Counted from the stretch's first letter, positions 23,869 to 35,378 are shown. The stretch: DNA of 64,000 bases from Dioscorea cayenensis subsp. rotundata (GCF_009730915.1 NC_052475.1:310001-374000); one strand, 5' to 3'. The notes: generated by a model from the sequence alone, not told the origin. A program made the numbers and translations.

Positions 23869-24265
23869 GGGGCCGTTTGGTTCGCGGTAATGTAGAAAGA
23901 TTACCACGTGTTACGTGGTAATCTGAAAATATTACCACGTTTGGCATTGCACAAGTAGTAATCTAGATGGTAATATCACATTACCAACTTATAAATATTA
24001 CCAAGGAAGTGGTAATCCTATTACCACCAAATTTGGTGTCTATCTTGGATTACCGTGGTAATCTTATAAGTTTTCATATTTTAACAAATAGATTACAATA
24101 ACAACCAAACACAGTAATGAATTATTCCCATTAATAAGAGTTCTCAACCAAACATGGTTATATTAAATTACCCCAATATTCCCAACAATATAACATTCCC
24201 ACTCATATTACCATGGTAATCTCGTTACGTGGTAATATTCTCATTACCATGAACCAAACGGCCCC
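23869..24265. mobile_element. MITE, PIF/Harbinger-like, 397 bp
   Basis: Ends are near-perfect inverted repeats, GGGGCCGTTTGGTTCGCGGT on the left and GGGGCCGTTTGGTTCATGGT as the reverse complement of the right, flanked by ATA on both sides (23866-23868, 24266-24268). The interior is built from many copies of GGTAAT/ATTACC in both orientations. No ORF, so non-autonomous. A 3-bp duplication suits PIF/Harbinger, though the usual site is TAA or TTA. Confidence 0.85.
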
Positions 24266-24268
24266 ATA

Positions 24269-24472
24269 GAGTAATCCTCCTGATTCAGTCATTTGATAGT
24301 TGTCAATTCTGCTTCGTTTTGTTAGATTCATTGTAGTTTGTTCCCATCCACCCCTAGTGGACATCTAGTCTTTTCAATTTTTTTCTGCCTCAGTTAATTT
24401 GTTGTATTAGTTTCTTTGTCCTATATTGCTTTTAGTTTGAATAAATTGTGGTTTATCTATTTTTTAAAATAA
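24269..24472 (+). mobile_element. LINE 3'UTR fragment hosting the MITE
   Basis: Starts with GAGTAATCCTCCT, matching the 5' LINE just after its ORF2 stop (6159-6172), continues with the CCACCCCTAGTGGACATC phrase and ends with hairpin GTGG-TTTAT-CTAT (24448-24460) and an A-rich tail. The left part of this LINE lies before 23869 with an unclear boundary. Confidence 0.75.
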
Positions 24473-24914
24473 ATAATAGTTATTTGAACAAAAATGACAA
24501 ATAAAAGTGAAAGTCAAAACGAATAATAAATAAGAGAGGTAGGACCACACTAATCTACTAGAGTGAGAAGTTTTTTTTCTTTATTTTGAAAAATGGTTAA
24601 ATTATAACTTTTTTAAGCAAAAAAAAAAAAACATAACATTAATAATACAAAGGCAAGTCCCTCCAAAGGAAGTTCAAAGGAATGTGGGACTTATTATCAG
24701 CAATCATCTAGAATATATGGTTGGAGTAAAATGAACAATATTTAACTTTATAGCACGACAACTATTATCAATTATTATAAAAACTAATCAAATGTTCACC
24801 CGATGGGTGTCTACAACTCTAAAATCGAAGAGGGTCAAACATGAAGATGCAACCTGCTCAATAAAGTGAAGCCTTACTTTCATGGTATCCCGTGATAGTG
24901 GTGTATATGATCCT
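24473..24914. other. no recognisable feature
   Basis: AT-rich sequence between a LINE tail and a copia LTR; no ORF or repeat edge recognised. Confidence 0.45.
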
Positions 24915-25459
24915 TGTTAAATATTAGTTTGATATCCTTGGGATGAAGCTAAATCTTAATCTTTTTTAATCTAACGGTCTAGATTACTACTCTATTGTTT
25001 ATATAGAGTTATGTTTATTGAGTGTTGTGTAAAGAGAAAAGAGAGAGAGAGAGAGAGATAGAGAGGGTGAGCTCTCTTGTATTTTGATAGTATAAAGAGT
25101 GAAGAAGGTGTAAAGGAGAGCTCTTATTCTTGCTTAATCTCATTAAAACAAGGTAATATCTTTGTTTTTGAGGTAAGGCTAACTCTTAGAGTTTGGTAAT
25201 TCTCTTGTAGTTTTATGCCTATTTCTTGTACTATTGTACTTTTGGTATTCCCCATGATATAGTGAAACATTATTCTCTCATGGATGTAGGCTTGTTCTTA
25301 ACCGAATCACGTTAAATTAGTGTCTCTTATTTTATTCTTGTGAGATTAGTTGTATACTGTCCTTGCATTGTCTATTCATTGTGTCATTCTAAGTATTGTG
25401 ATATTGCACACCAAGTGTTCGACGAATTGCCACACTAGTTTTGCACTTCCTCACACACA
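24915..25459 (+). repeat. 5' LTR of a copia-type retrotransposon
   Basis: Begins TGTTAAATATTAG and ends CACACA, five bases before a primer-binding site TGGTATCAGAGC (25465-25476, complementary to the 3' end of initiator methionine tRNA). It holds a TATATAGAG TATA-like box near 25000 and a GA-rich run near 25040. The start is chosen from the TG next to a typical copia LTR opening; no 3' LTR is in the window to confirm it. Confidence 0.7.
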
Positions 25460-25558
25460 ATAATTGGTATCAGAGCTTCATTCTAAGAGTTGGAGGTTAT
25501 CTAAGCTTGCAATTGAAGTATTTGGGGCTTGTATTAGTGGTGACTCGATTTCATAGGA

Positions 25559-27178
25559 ATGGATAAGGCAATGGAGTTTAAAAAGCTCAAGGAGGGTAAT
25601 TGGCCAATATGGAAGATAATGATAGAGGATCACCTTGTCTATAAGGAGTTAGATCTATCATTATTAGAGAATGATGTTAAACCCTCATCTATGAGTGATA
25701 AACAATTGAAGGTTCTTGATCAAAAATGATTGTCAGTGATAAGACCATGTATTTCACCATCTATCTTGTTTGATGTTTATTAATATAAGACTACTCACAA
25801 AATTTGGAGCACTTTGGAGCAATATTTTGAGCAACCATTGGGTATCAATAAAATGCATGCCATGAGGAGGTTATTTCTCTTAAAAATGAAGGATAATGTC
25901 ACGGTGTAAAAGCATGTAATAAGTTTAACTCTATTATGGTACAATTAAAAGCTCTAAAGGTAAAGCTTGATGAAGAGGTCTTATGCTTGCTACTTTTGAG
26001 CTCTTTGCCTCCAAGTTGGGATACTCTTGTTACTACCATGGCGAATATAATGGGAAACAAGTTTAAGTTGAATGATGTTGTTTCTTCATTGAGTAGTGAA
26101 AAGACTAGAAGGGCTCTTCACAAATGTCTAGTGACTTAAGTCAAGCACTAGCGGCCGGTGAAAGAGGAAGGTCTCAACAAAAGGATGATGTTTTGGCTAG
26201 TAAGGGTAAGTCACAAGGAAAGGGAGTTCAAAGTCATAGGGCAGCGTTGTTACTAAATGGTATTGCAAGAAACAAGGTCACGTGAGGAATGATTGTAATC
26301 TCTTGAAGATTAAGTGAAAGGGGAAGCAAATTGATGGTGAAGCAAGCATAGCATCTCAAAGTGATGATGGAGTCACATTGAGCATTGCTTGTATAGTACC
26401 TTCTTCCATAGATACTTGGGTGTTGGACTCTGGTGCTTCATTTCACATATGTTCGGATTGATCATTTTTCTCCATCTATAAAGATGGTTGATTGTGGTAA
26501 TGGTTACCTCGGCAATGATCGTGCTTGTACAATTTTAGGAATTGGTGATGTGATTATTAAGCATGCAAATGGGAAGGAGCATACATTGACTAATATGAGG
26601 TATGTTCCCGAGATAACAAAGAACTTTATTTTGGCAAGGCAACTTAATGAGGCCGGTTATGTGGTCACTTTTGGCAATGGATTGTGAAAAATCTCGAAGG
26701 GTTATATGGCGGTGTTGAAGAGGCAAAAGGATGGAAGTTTGTATACTTTTTCTTGGTTCACCTCAAAGATGTTTATCGGCAAGTGAACATGATGATGTGT
26801 ATGTTTGGCATAGTCGGCTTGGTCATCTTAGTGAGCATGGAATGAACGTTTTGGAGGATAAAAAGCTTATTCCTTTATTTGAGAATTCATCTCTTGAATT
26901 ATGTGTGAATTGCATCATGAGCAAGCAACATAGAGTAAATTTTAAGAGGCATGAATCTCACGGAAAGTTGAAGGTATTGGAATTGGTTTATTCGGATGTT
27001 TGTGGCCATATGAATGTCAAGTCTCTTGGTGGTGCTTCTTATTTTGTCACTTTCTTGGATAATTATTTTAGAAAATGTTGGCTTTATCAGTTAGCACCCA
27101 AAGATCAAGTTTTTAAAAATTTCAAGAAGTTCAAGGCCTGTGTTGAGAAATAAAGTGAAAGGTTTATAATATGTGGAA
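25559..27178 (+). pseudogene. copia gag-protease-integrase remnant, truncated
   Basis: From ATG at 25559 the sequence encodes a copia gag start (MEFKKLKEGNWPIWK), broken by a stop near 25727, then an open piece (25936-26139) with LKLDEEVLCLLLLSSLPPSWD-like gag sequence, here read as KVKLDEEVLCLLLLSSLP. A decayed CCHC knuckle (near 26255-26300), a protease DSGAS motif (about 26426-26440) and a GAG-pre-integrase/integrase start (26800-27153, with WHSRLGHLSEHG and LCVNCIMSKQ) follow. Sequence is lost at about 27178, so reverse transcriptase, RNase H and the 3' LTR are missing. Order protease before integrase before the missing RT is the copia arrangement. Confidence 0.85.
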
Positions 27179-27762
27179 GCCAGATTTGGAGGTAGGAGGA
27201 TTTGGATTTTTTTTGTTTCCAATTGTAACTATCAAGTGGCTTTTGCAGGATGTGGCTCCTTCGTCTCCAATTCTGCTAATTTGGTTAAGTTACAAGCTCT
27301 TGTGAGCTCCATTCAAGCTGCATCAACCAATCAACTAAATCCGCATCATATCTTCACTACTAATTTGGATGTGCATCAACTCCATCGCGGCAATCATTTC
27401 AACCCGGATGGGAGATTATCTCATTGGATCAATTGCATCACGGACGCTATTCGCCTAGCGGGCAATCCTTGTTTACACCATATTCCCAAGGAGTGGAGTC
27501 GACCTGCTTCCAAACTGGCTATACATGGCTTGAGCCTTCATGTTATTACCATGTTCCATCAAGGTAGAGACCTCCCTAGATGGATAATGAATTGTTTTGA
27601 TGTCTCTGGTTTCCAATTTAATTGACTTTCTTTTCTTAGCTCCTTAGTTTTCTACCTATTTGTATCTAGCTTGTTAGTTTGTTCTTGTTTTTCTTCTTTT
27701 CAATAAAATTAGCCAAGGGCTCTTTTCTTAAATAAAAAAAATAAAAATAAAAATAAAAACGC
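27179..27762 (+). mobile_element. LINE 3' fragment encoding an RNase H-like domain
   Basis: An open frame to 27625 encodes the C-terminal RNase H-like domain some plant LINEs carry. It ends IPKEWSRPASKLA...DLPRWIMN, which aligns with the minus-strand LINE near 58800-59230 (IPKNWAKIASCLA...ELPRWLMI). The 3'UTR ends in a different hairpin, AGCC-AAG-GGCT (27711-27721), and an A-rich tail. It abuts the truncated copia element on its left and the kinase promoter relic on its right. Confidence 0.8.
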
Positions 27763-28072
27763 GGTGATCGACAAGGGAAGAGGTCTTCGCTGGGGCCAAC
27801 CAAAATGGGTTGTAACAAACCCTTCCGGAAGGAAGAGGTGCTGTGTATCACAATTTCCGGGCAGCCACACATGAAACGTGGTTGACTACAAGTCAAAAGC
27901 AATGTAAATTCATTAGCATCTATACGGCTCTGTCTCAATTGCCTTTCTTCCTGGGCCACAGGCACTCATTTTACACAAGAAATTAGATTTAAATTAATCT
28001 CAAAGCCTGCCTTCCAACAATTCTCTTCAATTCCATGTCACCCACATTCATCACCAATTCCAAACAATGTAA
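27763..28072 (+). promoter_or_regulatory. extra copy of the receptor-kinase promoter, without its gene
   Basis: Carries CCAACCAAAATGGGTTGTAA, an intact TTGAC-TACAA-GTCAA (27882-27896), the TTAGATTTAAATTAATCTC segment and the 5'UTR phrase CTTCCAACAATTCTC, ending at CACCAATTCCAAACAATG (28051-28068). It matches the others up to the expected start codon, where it reads AACAATG instead of AACATG, then changes to another stretch of promoter sequence. The gene body is missing. Confidence 0.7.
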
Positions 28073-28463
28073 TCTCTATTGTGCCGGTATTTGTTTGGCT
28101 CTGTAATCTCTATGGGGTAAATTCAAATACGTCTACTAACATATGAGCCAAAGTAAGAAGTGGCCTTTAGGTAAAAAATATAATCTCACTTGTTTGGCTC
28201 TATATCACAACCAGCAGCCTGGCAAACTTGAGTTGTGATTTACGTTAATTAATCAGCTTGACTACAAGTCAATAACAGTGATGCTGATCAAACACGTCGA
28301 AAATAGCATTGATTCCAAGGGCATCGGCACATGCCACAGGTCCCATTTTCTGAAAGAAATTCTATTGTTAGATTTAAATAAATCTTAAAGCCTGTCTTCC
28401 AACAATTCTCATCAATTCCAAGTCACCCACAAATACAATCATCATTCATCACCAAGTCCCAAC
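28073..28463 (+). promoter_or_regulatory. promoter and 5'UTR of receptor kinase B
   Basis: Contains AAAAAATATAATCTCACTTG, the intact inverted repeat TTGAC-TACAA-GTCAA at 28258-28272 (206 bp before the ATG), a TATA-like TTAAATAAATC (about 28374) and the shared 5'UTR phrases ending CCCAACATG. WRKY binding is inferred from the TTGACT cores. Confidence 0.65.
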
Positions 28464-30820
28464 ATGCTTCTCTTCATGTTCTTAATTTCTAATCCTACAA
28501 ACACCATACTATGAATCAGCAGCAGCACCAGCACTGGCACCTGCACCAAAAGCCAATTGCCAAATAAACTTAGACTCCACACTCAACACAAGTTCCTCAT
28601 GGCTCTCCCCTTCCGGCCGCTTCACTTTCGGTTTCTACCCGGAAGGCAGTGATGGCTTCAAAGTCGGAATACAGTTCATAGAGTCTCCTAACAAAACAAC
28701 AGTCATTTGGACATCAAACAGAGATAAATCACCAGTGTCCAAAAATGCCACTTTGAAGTTTGGAAAAGGAGGTCTCAAACTCCTCTGGGCAAACTCACAA
28801 GGCGAAGATCAAAACGTTTCCAACTCGGATCAATCATCTTCGGCTTACTGTGCTTCCATGCTGGACTCTGGCAACTTCGTCATTTATGACTCCAACAACA
28901 CTGTTAAATGGCAAACATTCGACTCCCCGACCGACACATTAATGGCAGGCCAGGTGCTGCGCAGCGAAAATGACCTCGTCGCAAGCGTCTCTGAAACGAA
29001 CCATTCCAAAGGGAGGTTTCTGCTTCGAATGCAAGCGGATAGCAACCTGGTCATGTATCTTATACCTTCCGATTTCTACTGGTCTTCAGGCACAAGCAGG
29101 GAAGGATACTCCATCCTGAACCTCGGCCAGGATGGAATCCTCTTCCTTACAAATAAGGATCAATCCCAGCGTAAAAATTTAACACAAGGTGACCAGAGCA
29201 ACAACCCAAATACCATTCACCTTGCGAGGATTGACCCAAATGGAGTGCTGTATGTATATGCCTATGATTTATTGGAGAACACCTCTAATGTTTTGGATAC
29301 ACGGCCAGATGATCAGTGCAAGGTGAAGGGCATATGTGGGTTCAACAGTTTCTGCTCTTCATCTGGAGAAAAGCAGGTGTGCCTCTGTTTGCCTTATTTT
29401 GATTTTGTCAATGATAAGGATACTCAGGCTGGATGTCAAAGGAACTTCATGTCTAGTACCTGCGTGGGTGTCGGTGATACAACACCATGGATGATGTGCA
29501 GGATGTCCAGTGGTTACAAGAGTATGTACTCCCAAGCAAAACATTGACAACAAGCAAAGACGATTGTAGCCACTCATGCTTGGTTGATTGCAACTGTGAC
29601 GCTGCAATATACTATGCAAGTGATGGTAGTTGCTTCAAACAACCGCTGCCTTTGAAGTATGCATCGAAAATCGCAGACACAAAGTCTTATCCCAATATAG
29701 AGTCTTCATCAAGCGAACTGTTCGCAGGAACACAACAGTTCCAGGCCTTGATGGAGTTTCCGGTGTTGTAATAAAGAAAGAGTTGAGTGGTGGACCTCTG
29801 ATAGTCTTCGTGGTCGTTGTTTCTGGGTTGATCATCTTCATCTTTGTCTTTTTTTTCATTGTATTCAAATGTCAAGCTGGAAGGTATAGAATGATGTGGA
29901 GAAGGAAAGAGCTAGCCTTAACTGATGAGATTGCACCGATATCATTCTCTTACTATGAGTTGTATGATGCCACTGAAGGTTTCAAGGAAGAGGTGGGGAA
30001 GGGAGCCTTTGGGACTGTGTTCAGAGGCACCTTACAGAGCACAGGGAAGGTGGTGGCAGTGAAAAGGCTTGAGAAGGTGATGGAAGAGGGAGAAAAAGAG
30101 TTCCAAACAGAGATGAAGTCAATTGGCAGAACACAGTATAGAAATCTAGTACGACTACTCGGCTTCTGCAATGAAGGTTCCAACAGGCTTTTAGTGTATG
30201 AGTTCATGAGCAACGGATCATTGGCTGACCTCATCTTCAAACCTGATCATCAAAATAGACCTCCTTGGAATGACAGGTCGAGAATTGCATTGGATGTGGC
30301 CAGAGGACTTCATTATCTGCATGAGGACTGCGAAACGCACATCATCCACTGCGACATAAAACCGCAAAACATTTTAATGGATGAGAACCGGTCTGCAAAG
30401 ATATCGGATTTCGGGCTGGCCAAACTATTGATGCCTACTCAAACAAGAATATTCACTGGCGTCAGAGGAACAAGAGGGTATCTAGCACCAGAATGGCAGC
30501 AGAACACACCTATAACTGTGAAGACAGATGTTTATAGTTTCGGTATTGTGGTGCTAGAGATCTTGTGCTGCAGAAAGAATATGGAGTTGGAGGCTGAGGT
30601 AGATGAAATCATACTTTCAAAGTGGGTTTACAGTTGTTATCTTGCAGGGGAGTTAGAGAAGCTAGTGCTGGATGAAGAAGTAGACATGGTGGAGTTTGAG
30701 AGGGTGGTGAAAGTGGCACTCTGGTGCATCCAAACGGATCCAATTCAACGTCCTTCTATGAAGAATGTGATCATAATGCTGGAAGGGTGTGTAGAAATCT
30801 CCTCCCCTCCACAGCCATAG
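28464..30820 (+). pseudogene. G-type lectin receptor-like kinase copy B, three frameshifts
   Basis: Aligns end to end with copies A, C and D, but the frame shifts three times: a 4-nt insertion in the signal peptide (near 28483), a 13-nt loss near 29478 in the Cys-rich region, and a net 11-nt gain near 29685 just before the membrane stretch. Lectin domain: 28560-29100; Cys-rich region: about 29310-29650; transmembrane helix: about 29790-29865; kinase: 29930-30820, intact from GKGAFG through HCDIKPQN, DFG and APEW to the shared stop. HHRNLV of the other copies is QYRNLV here. No functional receptor can be read from one frame. The kinase half is open from about 29630 and could be translated only from an internal start. 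Confidence 0.93.
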
Positions 30821-31099
30821 CTACTCACTAAATTTTCGTTATAATTAGCAGTTTGTGTTTTCAATCATCATATTTTTGCCTTATTATAAGTTATTGTGTT
30901 GTAGCAGTCACCTTAATGAACCACAACCACTTATCATGTTTAATTCCTCTACTGTACAGCAAGAAAGACAAATTGTTGCATTTTATTTATATAAATATTA
31001 TTTTGATAATTGAATTATGATAATTTTGATTTACATATCTGAATTTTTATAATGAAAACACATTTTAAATAATATTTTTTAAAATAAAAATCCAATAAC
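30821..31099 (+). other. conserved 3' flank of copy B, then AT-rich spacer
   Basis: The TAGCTACTCA, TATAATTAGCAG and TTGTGTTGTAGCAGTCACC phrases match the 3' flank of A and C to about 30970; beyond that the sequence is featureless A/T. Confidence 0.55.
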
Positions 31100-31177
31100 T
31101 ATTTTGTTCTTCAGTTTAATAAAAGTGGTTTATTCACCTTTTCAAAAAAATAATAATAATAAAATAAAAATAAAAAT
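31100..31177 (+). mobile_element. very short LINE 3' end
   Basis: TTTAATAAAAGTGGTTTATTCAC (hairpin GTGG-TTTAT-TCAC, one G.U pair) followed by a long A/TA-rich tail, into which a SINE has inserted. Confidence 0.7.
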
Positions 31178-31434
31178 CCTCCTTGGGTTAGCCCGATGGT
31201 AACTACCTATGATTGTAAGTGAGAGGTCTCGAGTTCGAACGTCTCAGCTTACAATTCATATTTAGGGTCCCCTGTGGGAGTTCTGTGTGATGATTACCTC
31301 TCGTTCTCCCCTCCAGGGTTGCATGGCGGGGGGATTATTCTCAGGAGGTCATTCAAGCCACCATAACTAGTGCACATCCGTACCCGTTTGTCCTTTGCTT
31401 TGTCGCTTGTCGACTTTGTCTAAAAAAAAAAACA
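31178..31434 (+). mobile_element. tRNA-derived SINE, plus strand
   Basis: The 5' part has an A-box TTAGCCCGATGGTAAC (about 31189) and a B-box GAGTTCGAACG (about 31231), the RNA polymerase III internal promoter. A 3' body with CACCATAACTAGTGCAC and GTCGCTTGTCGACTTTGTC ends in a run of A (31422-31432). It sits in the A-rich tail of a LINE, so the likely target duplication (AAATAAAAAT) is ambiguous. Related 3' bodies occur near 31600-31712, 43990-44072 and 62990-63090. Confidence 0.85.
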
Positions 31435-31499
31435 ACAAATAAAAATTAAAGTAAAATAAAATTTATAAAAGAGTAATAAATACTTGTGTGGACCACATC

Positions 31500-31714
31500 T
31501 CTTACTAGAATGTGATTATTCTATATGTATTTGACATTTCTTCAAACAAACTTTAATCCTCCATTCTCACTTTTAATACATGTTCGAGGTCTGGTTTGAT
31601 GGATCCCATCTCTAAAAGTCTATTAAACAATCGTAACTAATGCATCTCAATATATGTATATTCTTTTAACACCTTTTTAATAAAGCCACTTACACAAAAT
31701 AGTGTGTAAAAAAA
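31500..31714 (+). mobile_element. diverged relic of the same SINE family
   Basis: Keeps CATGTTCGAGGTC (B-box-like, about 31580), CAATCGTAACTAATGCATC and a terminal A run (31706-31713), in the same order as the SINE just upstream. Confidence 0.45.
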
Positions 31715-32350
31715 ATCAAAATTGGAAAGGTCCACTGCTTATATTAGACGTGCTTATTATGTTGTGTAGCATACGACCAAGCATCAAACATATATATATA
31801 TATATCTAACAGGCCCTGCCGACCTGGATTCATCGATTGGATCCACAGGTTACCTTGAGGAAATTGGTTGAAACATCTCCCGTAGACTTGGCCTATGTTG
31901 GAACTTTGACGGTAGAAACCTCTCATTCTGGTCCAGCTGGTCTCCTGAGCAATGTGTTAATGATATCTACATTCAACTGTGCCCTGGAAACACGGTCGAA
32001 GCACACCTGCTTAGTGCGCTTAATTCTTTGACGACATACTCTGATCCCGGATGTCTTCCTAATGACTTCTCACTGTCAAAAAGATCTTCACCATAAGCTC
32101 CCAAAATCTGACCTGGAAGAATGCTATACTTTTTTTTGTGGTGAGTGGCCTATCATAATCAGCCAAGAAGGTTTACGGCAACTTCATTATTTAGTAATTT
32201 AATACTGGTTCTCTTTGTCAATAGTTCTAAAATGGACATCTGGTCCCCACCTGGTTTCCCTGTGAATTGGAAACAATGTAGTGTCTAGTCAAATGATGAA
32301 ATGATGCATCTTATTCTACCTCTTTTTAAATTTAGCTTTTCACCAAGGTT
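31715..32350. other. unassigned DNA with a piece shared with the 3' side of copy C
   Basis: 31800-32090 has balanced composition and may be decayed coding sequence, but no frame gives a recognisable family. 32205-32345 (GGTCCCCACCTGGTTTCC, TGTGAATTGGAAACAATG) matches 39690-39800, downstream of copy C, so it belongs to the duplicated receptor-kinase block. Confidence 0.5.
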
Positions 32351-32950
32351 TTTACATCCGGAATCGAGCATCGACCCGGAGAAAGGTAAAGGTCAGAAGT
32401 TGAGGAAATGAACCTTGGTTGAACCGGGGTCAATAATTGTTATTAAAAATAATATAGTTTGTAGCTATATATAATTAAAAATCAAATTTTCAAGAATAAA
32501 AAATAAAAAAAATAAAAACATGACTTTTAAAAATTTAAGCAAGTATTTTACATAAATAAATATTGAAGGACACCACATTAAAAATGTGAAATACACCAAA
32601 TAACATAAGAATAAACTAATAAAAAATTAATTGAGAAACATAAATATTCACTAGGAAATACACAACTAAGAAATTCATAAAAAAATAAAAATAAAAAATA
32701 TTTCCTTGGTCTCTCCCTTCTTTAGTTTTATAATTTTACATTATAACTCCCAAACATTAGTATATTATAAAATAAAATAAGAATTAAAAATAAAAATTTG
32801 TGCAAACCCGTGTTGATGACCTAGGCGGGTCACCAGGTCACCGGTCCGATCGGCCGGGTTGGCGGTTCAATCCCGGTTTTTTCAAAATCCGGTTTTATAT
32901 TTTGAACCAGACCGATTTTAAGGCCGGGTCTAGGTCAACCCCCAATAATA
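32351..32950. repeat. unclassified repeat with GC-rich ends and AT-rich centre
   Basis: A segment rich in GACCCGG/CCGGTT phrases at both sides (32360-32430 and 32815-32945) around an A/T-rich middle. Such CGGTTCAA-type ends are common in plant DNA transposons, but I could not match inverted ends or a duplication. Confidence 0.3.
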
Positions 32951-32978
32951 ATCCGGGGTGCCACTTGTCTAATCACCC

Positions 32979-33172
32979 CTCAATAATACTCTCCACCTAC
33001 CCTAACAATTACGTCTTTAACTATGAGATAATTTTTAGGCATCCACCTAACAAATAGATGGTAATGATCAATTTGATCCAATATCTCTTGTGAATGGGGT
33101 AGGTGCAACTTGCCACCATAATTCATCCCATCAACCCCCAATAATACTCTCCACCTACCCTAACAATTACAT
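32979..33172. repeat. 35-bp direct repeat, 159 bp apart
   Basis: CAATAATACTCTCCACCTAC and CCTAACAATTAC occur at 32979-33013 and 33138-33172 with one or two differences. Function unknown. Confidence 0.7.
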
Positions 33173-33655
33173 TTTTGACTATTCTAATATTGAAGATAAT
33201 TTTAATTTTTATATATATAAAAATTTTAACCACAACAATATTCATCTTTTAAATTTTTGACCAAATATTACCCATAATTTTTCTATGTTAGAATTAGTGA
33301 AAGTAGAAGTGGGAATAAAACTAGTTAAAAAAATTATGAAATTATAAGGGTTTTAGTGTAAAATTATTTTTAATCTAAAAAAAACTAGTAAGACCCATCT
33401 CAGTTTTAAAAAAATAAATTTTAATATTAAAAAACTAGTGGGACCGGTTGATTTTTAAAAAAAATAAAATTTTAATATTAAAAACCAGTGGAACCCACAG
33501 CTATTACAAAAATTTAAAATTTAATATTAAAAAAATAAAAATGCCTAGTTTGGTAAATAATTGTGAAAATGCCTATTCTAGTAATTAACTTTAAAAAAAG
33601 CAATATTTAAAAAAAAAAACCACTTTATACTAAACACAACCCTCCTACCCATAAA

Positions 33656-33694
<39 letters not shown>

Positions 33695-33839
33695 GTGTGT
33701 GCGCTAAAATAGTGAACGCCAGCACACTAAATGTAATTCCACATTCAATGAAAAACAGAATTTGGAAAAAGAAAATCTGATTTTTCCCAAACCAAGGATA
33801 ATGCTTTTAAAACATAGAGAACTTGAGCATGAACGAAGA
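33173..33839. other. AT-rich DNA with TA microsatellite
   Basis: No gene. A TA run covers about 33659-33691, followed by a short GTGTGTGCGC stretch. Confidence 0.55.
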
Positions 33840-34265
33840 CAACAATAAGCTTGCAAATCAATGTAGAAAATTCATTGTGCAATGGTTGGTTTCATCATGA
33901 GATAATCAAACCTCTAAGCACATAACATAAACACTAAACAAAAACATTAAACAATGTCATGACAAGATCTAAAAGATAAAAAGAATTCCACCACTTAGCC
34001 CTAGATCCTAGGAAGAGAACGCTTACCTCACAACCAAAGTGACACAAAACCCTTGACAATGAGACCTATCTCTGTCCTCGCCGCCAACACCACACACCAA
34101 AAAGAAAGAAGAGAAATGAGGCTAGATCTCTTACCCTTTTTTGATCCAAACGGGGATCTAAACGGAAGAAATGAAGAGACGGCTAGTGTTTGGAAAACTG
34201 AAAAAAAAAATAGAATATAAAAGGGTTTTCTTTTTTTTAATAAACATAACCACTAAGCATATAGA
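33840..34265 (-). mobile_element. fragment of the solo-LTR family
   Basis: CTTACCTCACAACC, CCCTTGACAATGAGACC, CACCACACACC and GGCTAGATCTC follow each other as in LTR B (about 16410-16520). Only this part of the LTR is present and no TG/CA ends are seen. Confidence 0.5.
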
Positions 34266-34284
34266 AATTAAAAGAATTTCCATT

Positions 34285-34346
34285 TGTGAAGTCAAAGTCT
34301 GCCCAGATTAACAAGAGTAAAGGACTTCACTGGGGTCAACCGAAAT
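34285..34346 (+). promoter_or_regulatory. left piece of copy C upstream module, split by hAT
   Basis: GACTTCACTGGGGTCAACCGAAAT matches the promoter module of A, B and E; it resumes at 35387 after the hAT element. Confidence 0.5.
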
Positions 34347-35378
34347 TAGGGCTGTAAACGAGCCGAGCCGAGCTTTGCCTTGTTCAAGCTTGGCTCGTTA
34401 CTATTTAATCGAGCTCGAACTCGAGTCGAGCTTTCTTCGAACTTCATTTTTCATGTTCAAGCTTAGCTCGTTACTATTTTAACCGAGCTCGAGCTCTAAT
34501 CGAGCTTATTTCGAGCTCAACTTATTAAGAAAATTCAAAGCTTAGACTTAGCTTGTTAGCTTGATTAAGGCTTAACTATTTTTTTATATTATATTTTTTT
34601 TATTTACTAAAGTATCATTTAAAGTTTATTTGATGAATCATTATCAAGTGTGACTCAACTCGATTTGAGTTTGAGATTCATTTTAGTAAAAGAATAATTT
34701 AAGCTTATTTATGGAATCATTAAGGTTAGTTCAAGCTTGTAAAAATCTTCATTAAATAAGTTAACAAATAATTACAATAATAACAAAATACACATTGTAA
34801 TGTAACTATCTATAAATATATTTTTTTAGTAATATTATTAACGATCCGGTAAATAAGCTTGTTCATGACACTATAAATGATTATATTAATGATTGTTACA
34901 AATAAAATTATAAATGATACTATAAAAAAACTTTTAATTATACAATAAATGAGTTGTTCACAAGGTTTAATGAGCTTAGCTTGGTAGTGTTCAAGTTTGG
35001 CTTGTTTATCTTATGAGCTCATTTAATTTAATGAACTAGTTGACCCGAGCTTTTAACGAGTTGAGCCTTTAAATAGTAGTTTGGAGCCCTATATGTGTGA
35101 CTCAAATTAATAACGACATAGTCACATATACACCTTAATATACATACATATACATATATATATATATATATATATAAATGAGCTTGTTCACGAGTTGTAC
35201 ATGTTCGCGAGACAAAACAAGCCGAGCTTTTGCCTGCTCAAGCTTGGCTCGTTTATTAATCAAGTTTGAAAATGATGTTCAAGCTTGGCTCGTTTACAAT
35301 ATGAGCTGAACACGAATGAGCTCTTATCGAGCTGAACACCGAGCCGTTCATGAACGGCTCGGCTCAAATACACCCCTA
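34347..35378. mobile_element. non-autonomous hAT element, 1032 bp
   Basis: Inverted ends TAGGGCTGTAAACGAGCCG (left) and TAGGGGTGTATTTGAGCCG (reverse complement of right), flanked by ACCGAAAT (34339-34346) and ACTGAAAT (35379-35386), an 8-bp duplication with one mismatch. TAGGG ends and 8-bp duplications are hAT hallmarks. CAAGCTTGGCTCGTT-type subterminal repeats occur near both ends (34386, 35237, 35279). No transposase ORF. Confidence 0.88.

Noticed and set aside
27173..27625. Continuation of the copia polyprotein
   Set aside because: The residues match LINE RNase H-like C-termini, the copia integrase stops before it, and a LINE 3' end follows.
29630..30820. A functional 396-residue receptor kinase
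   Set aside because: It is the third-frame portion of pseudogene B; the first ~35 residues are out-of-frame translation of the Cys-rich region and there is no signal peptide.
31178..31260. tRNA gene on the plus strand
   Set aside because: SINE head: no closed cloverleaf, followed by a SINE body and A tail, with related copies elsewhere.
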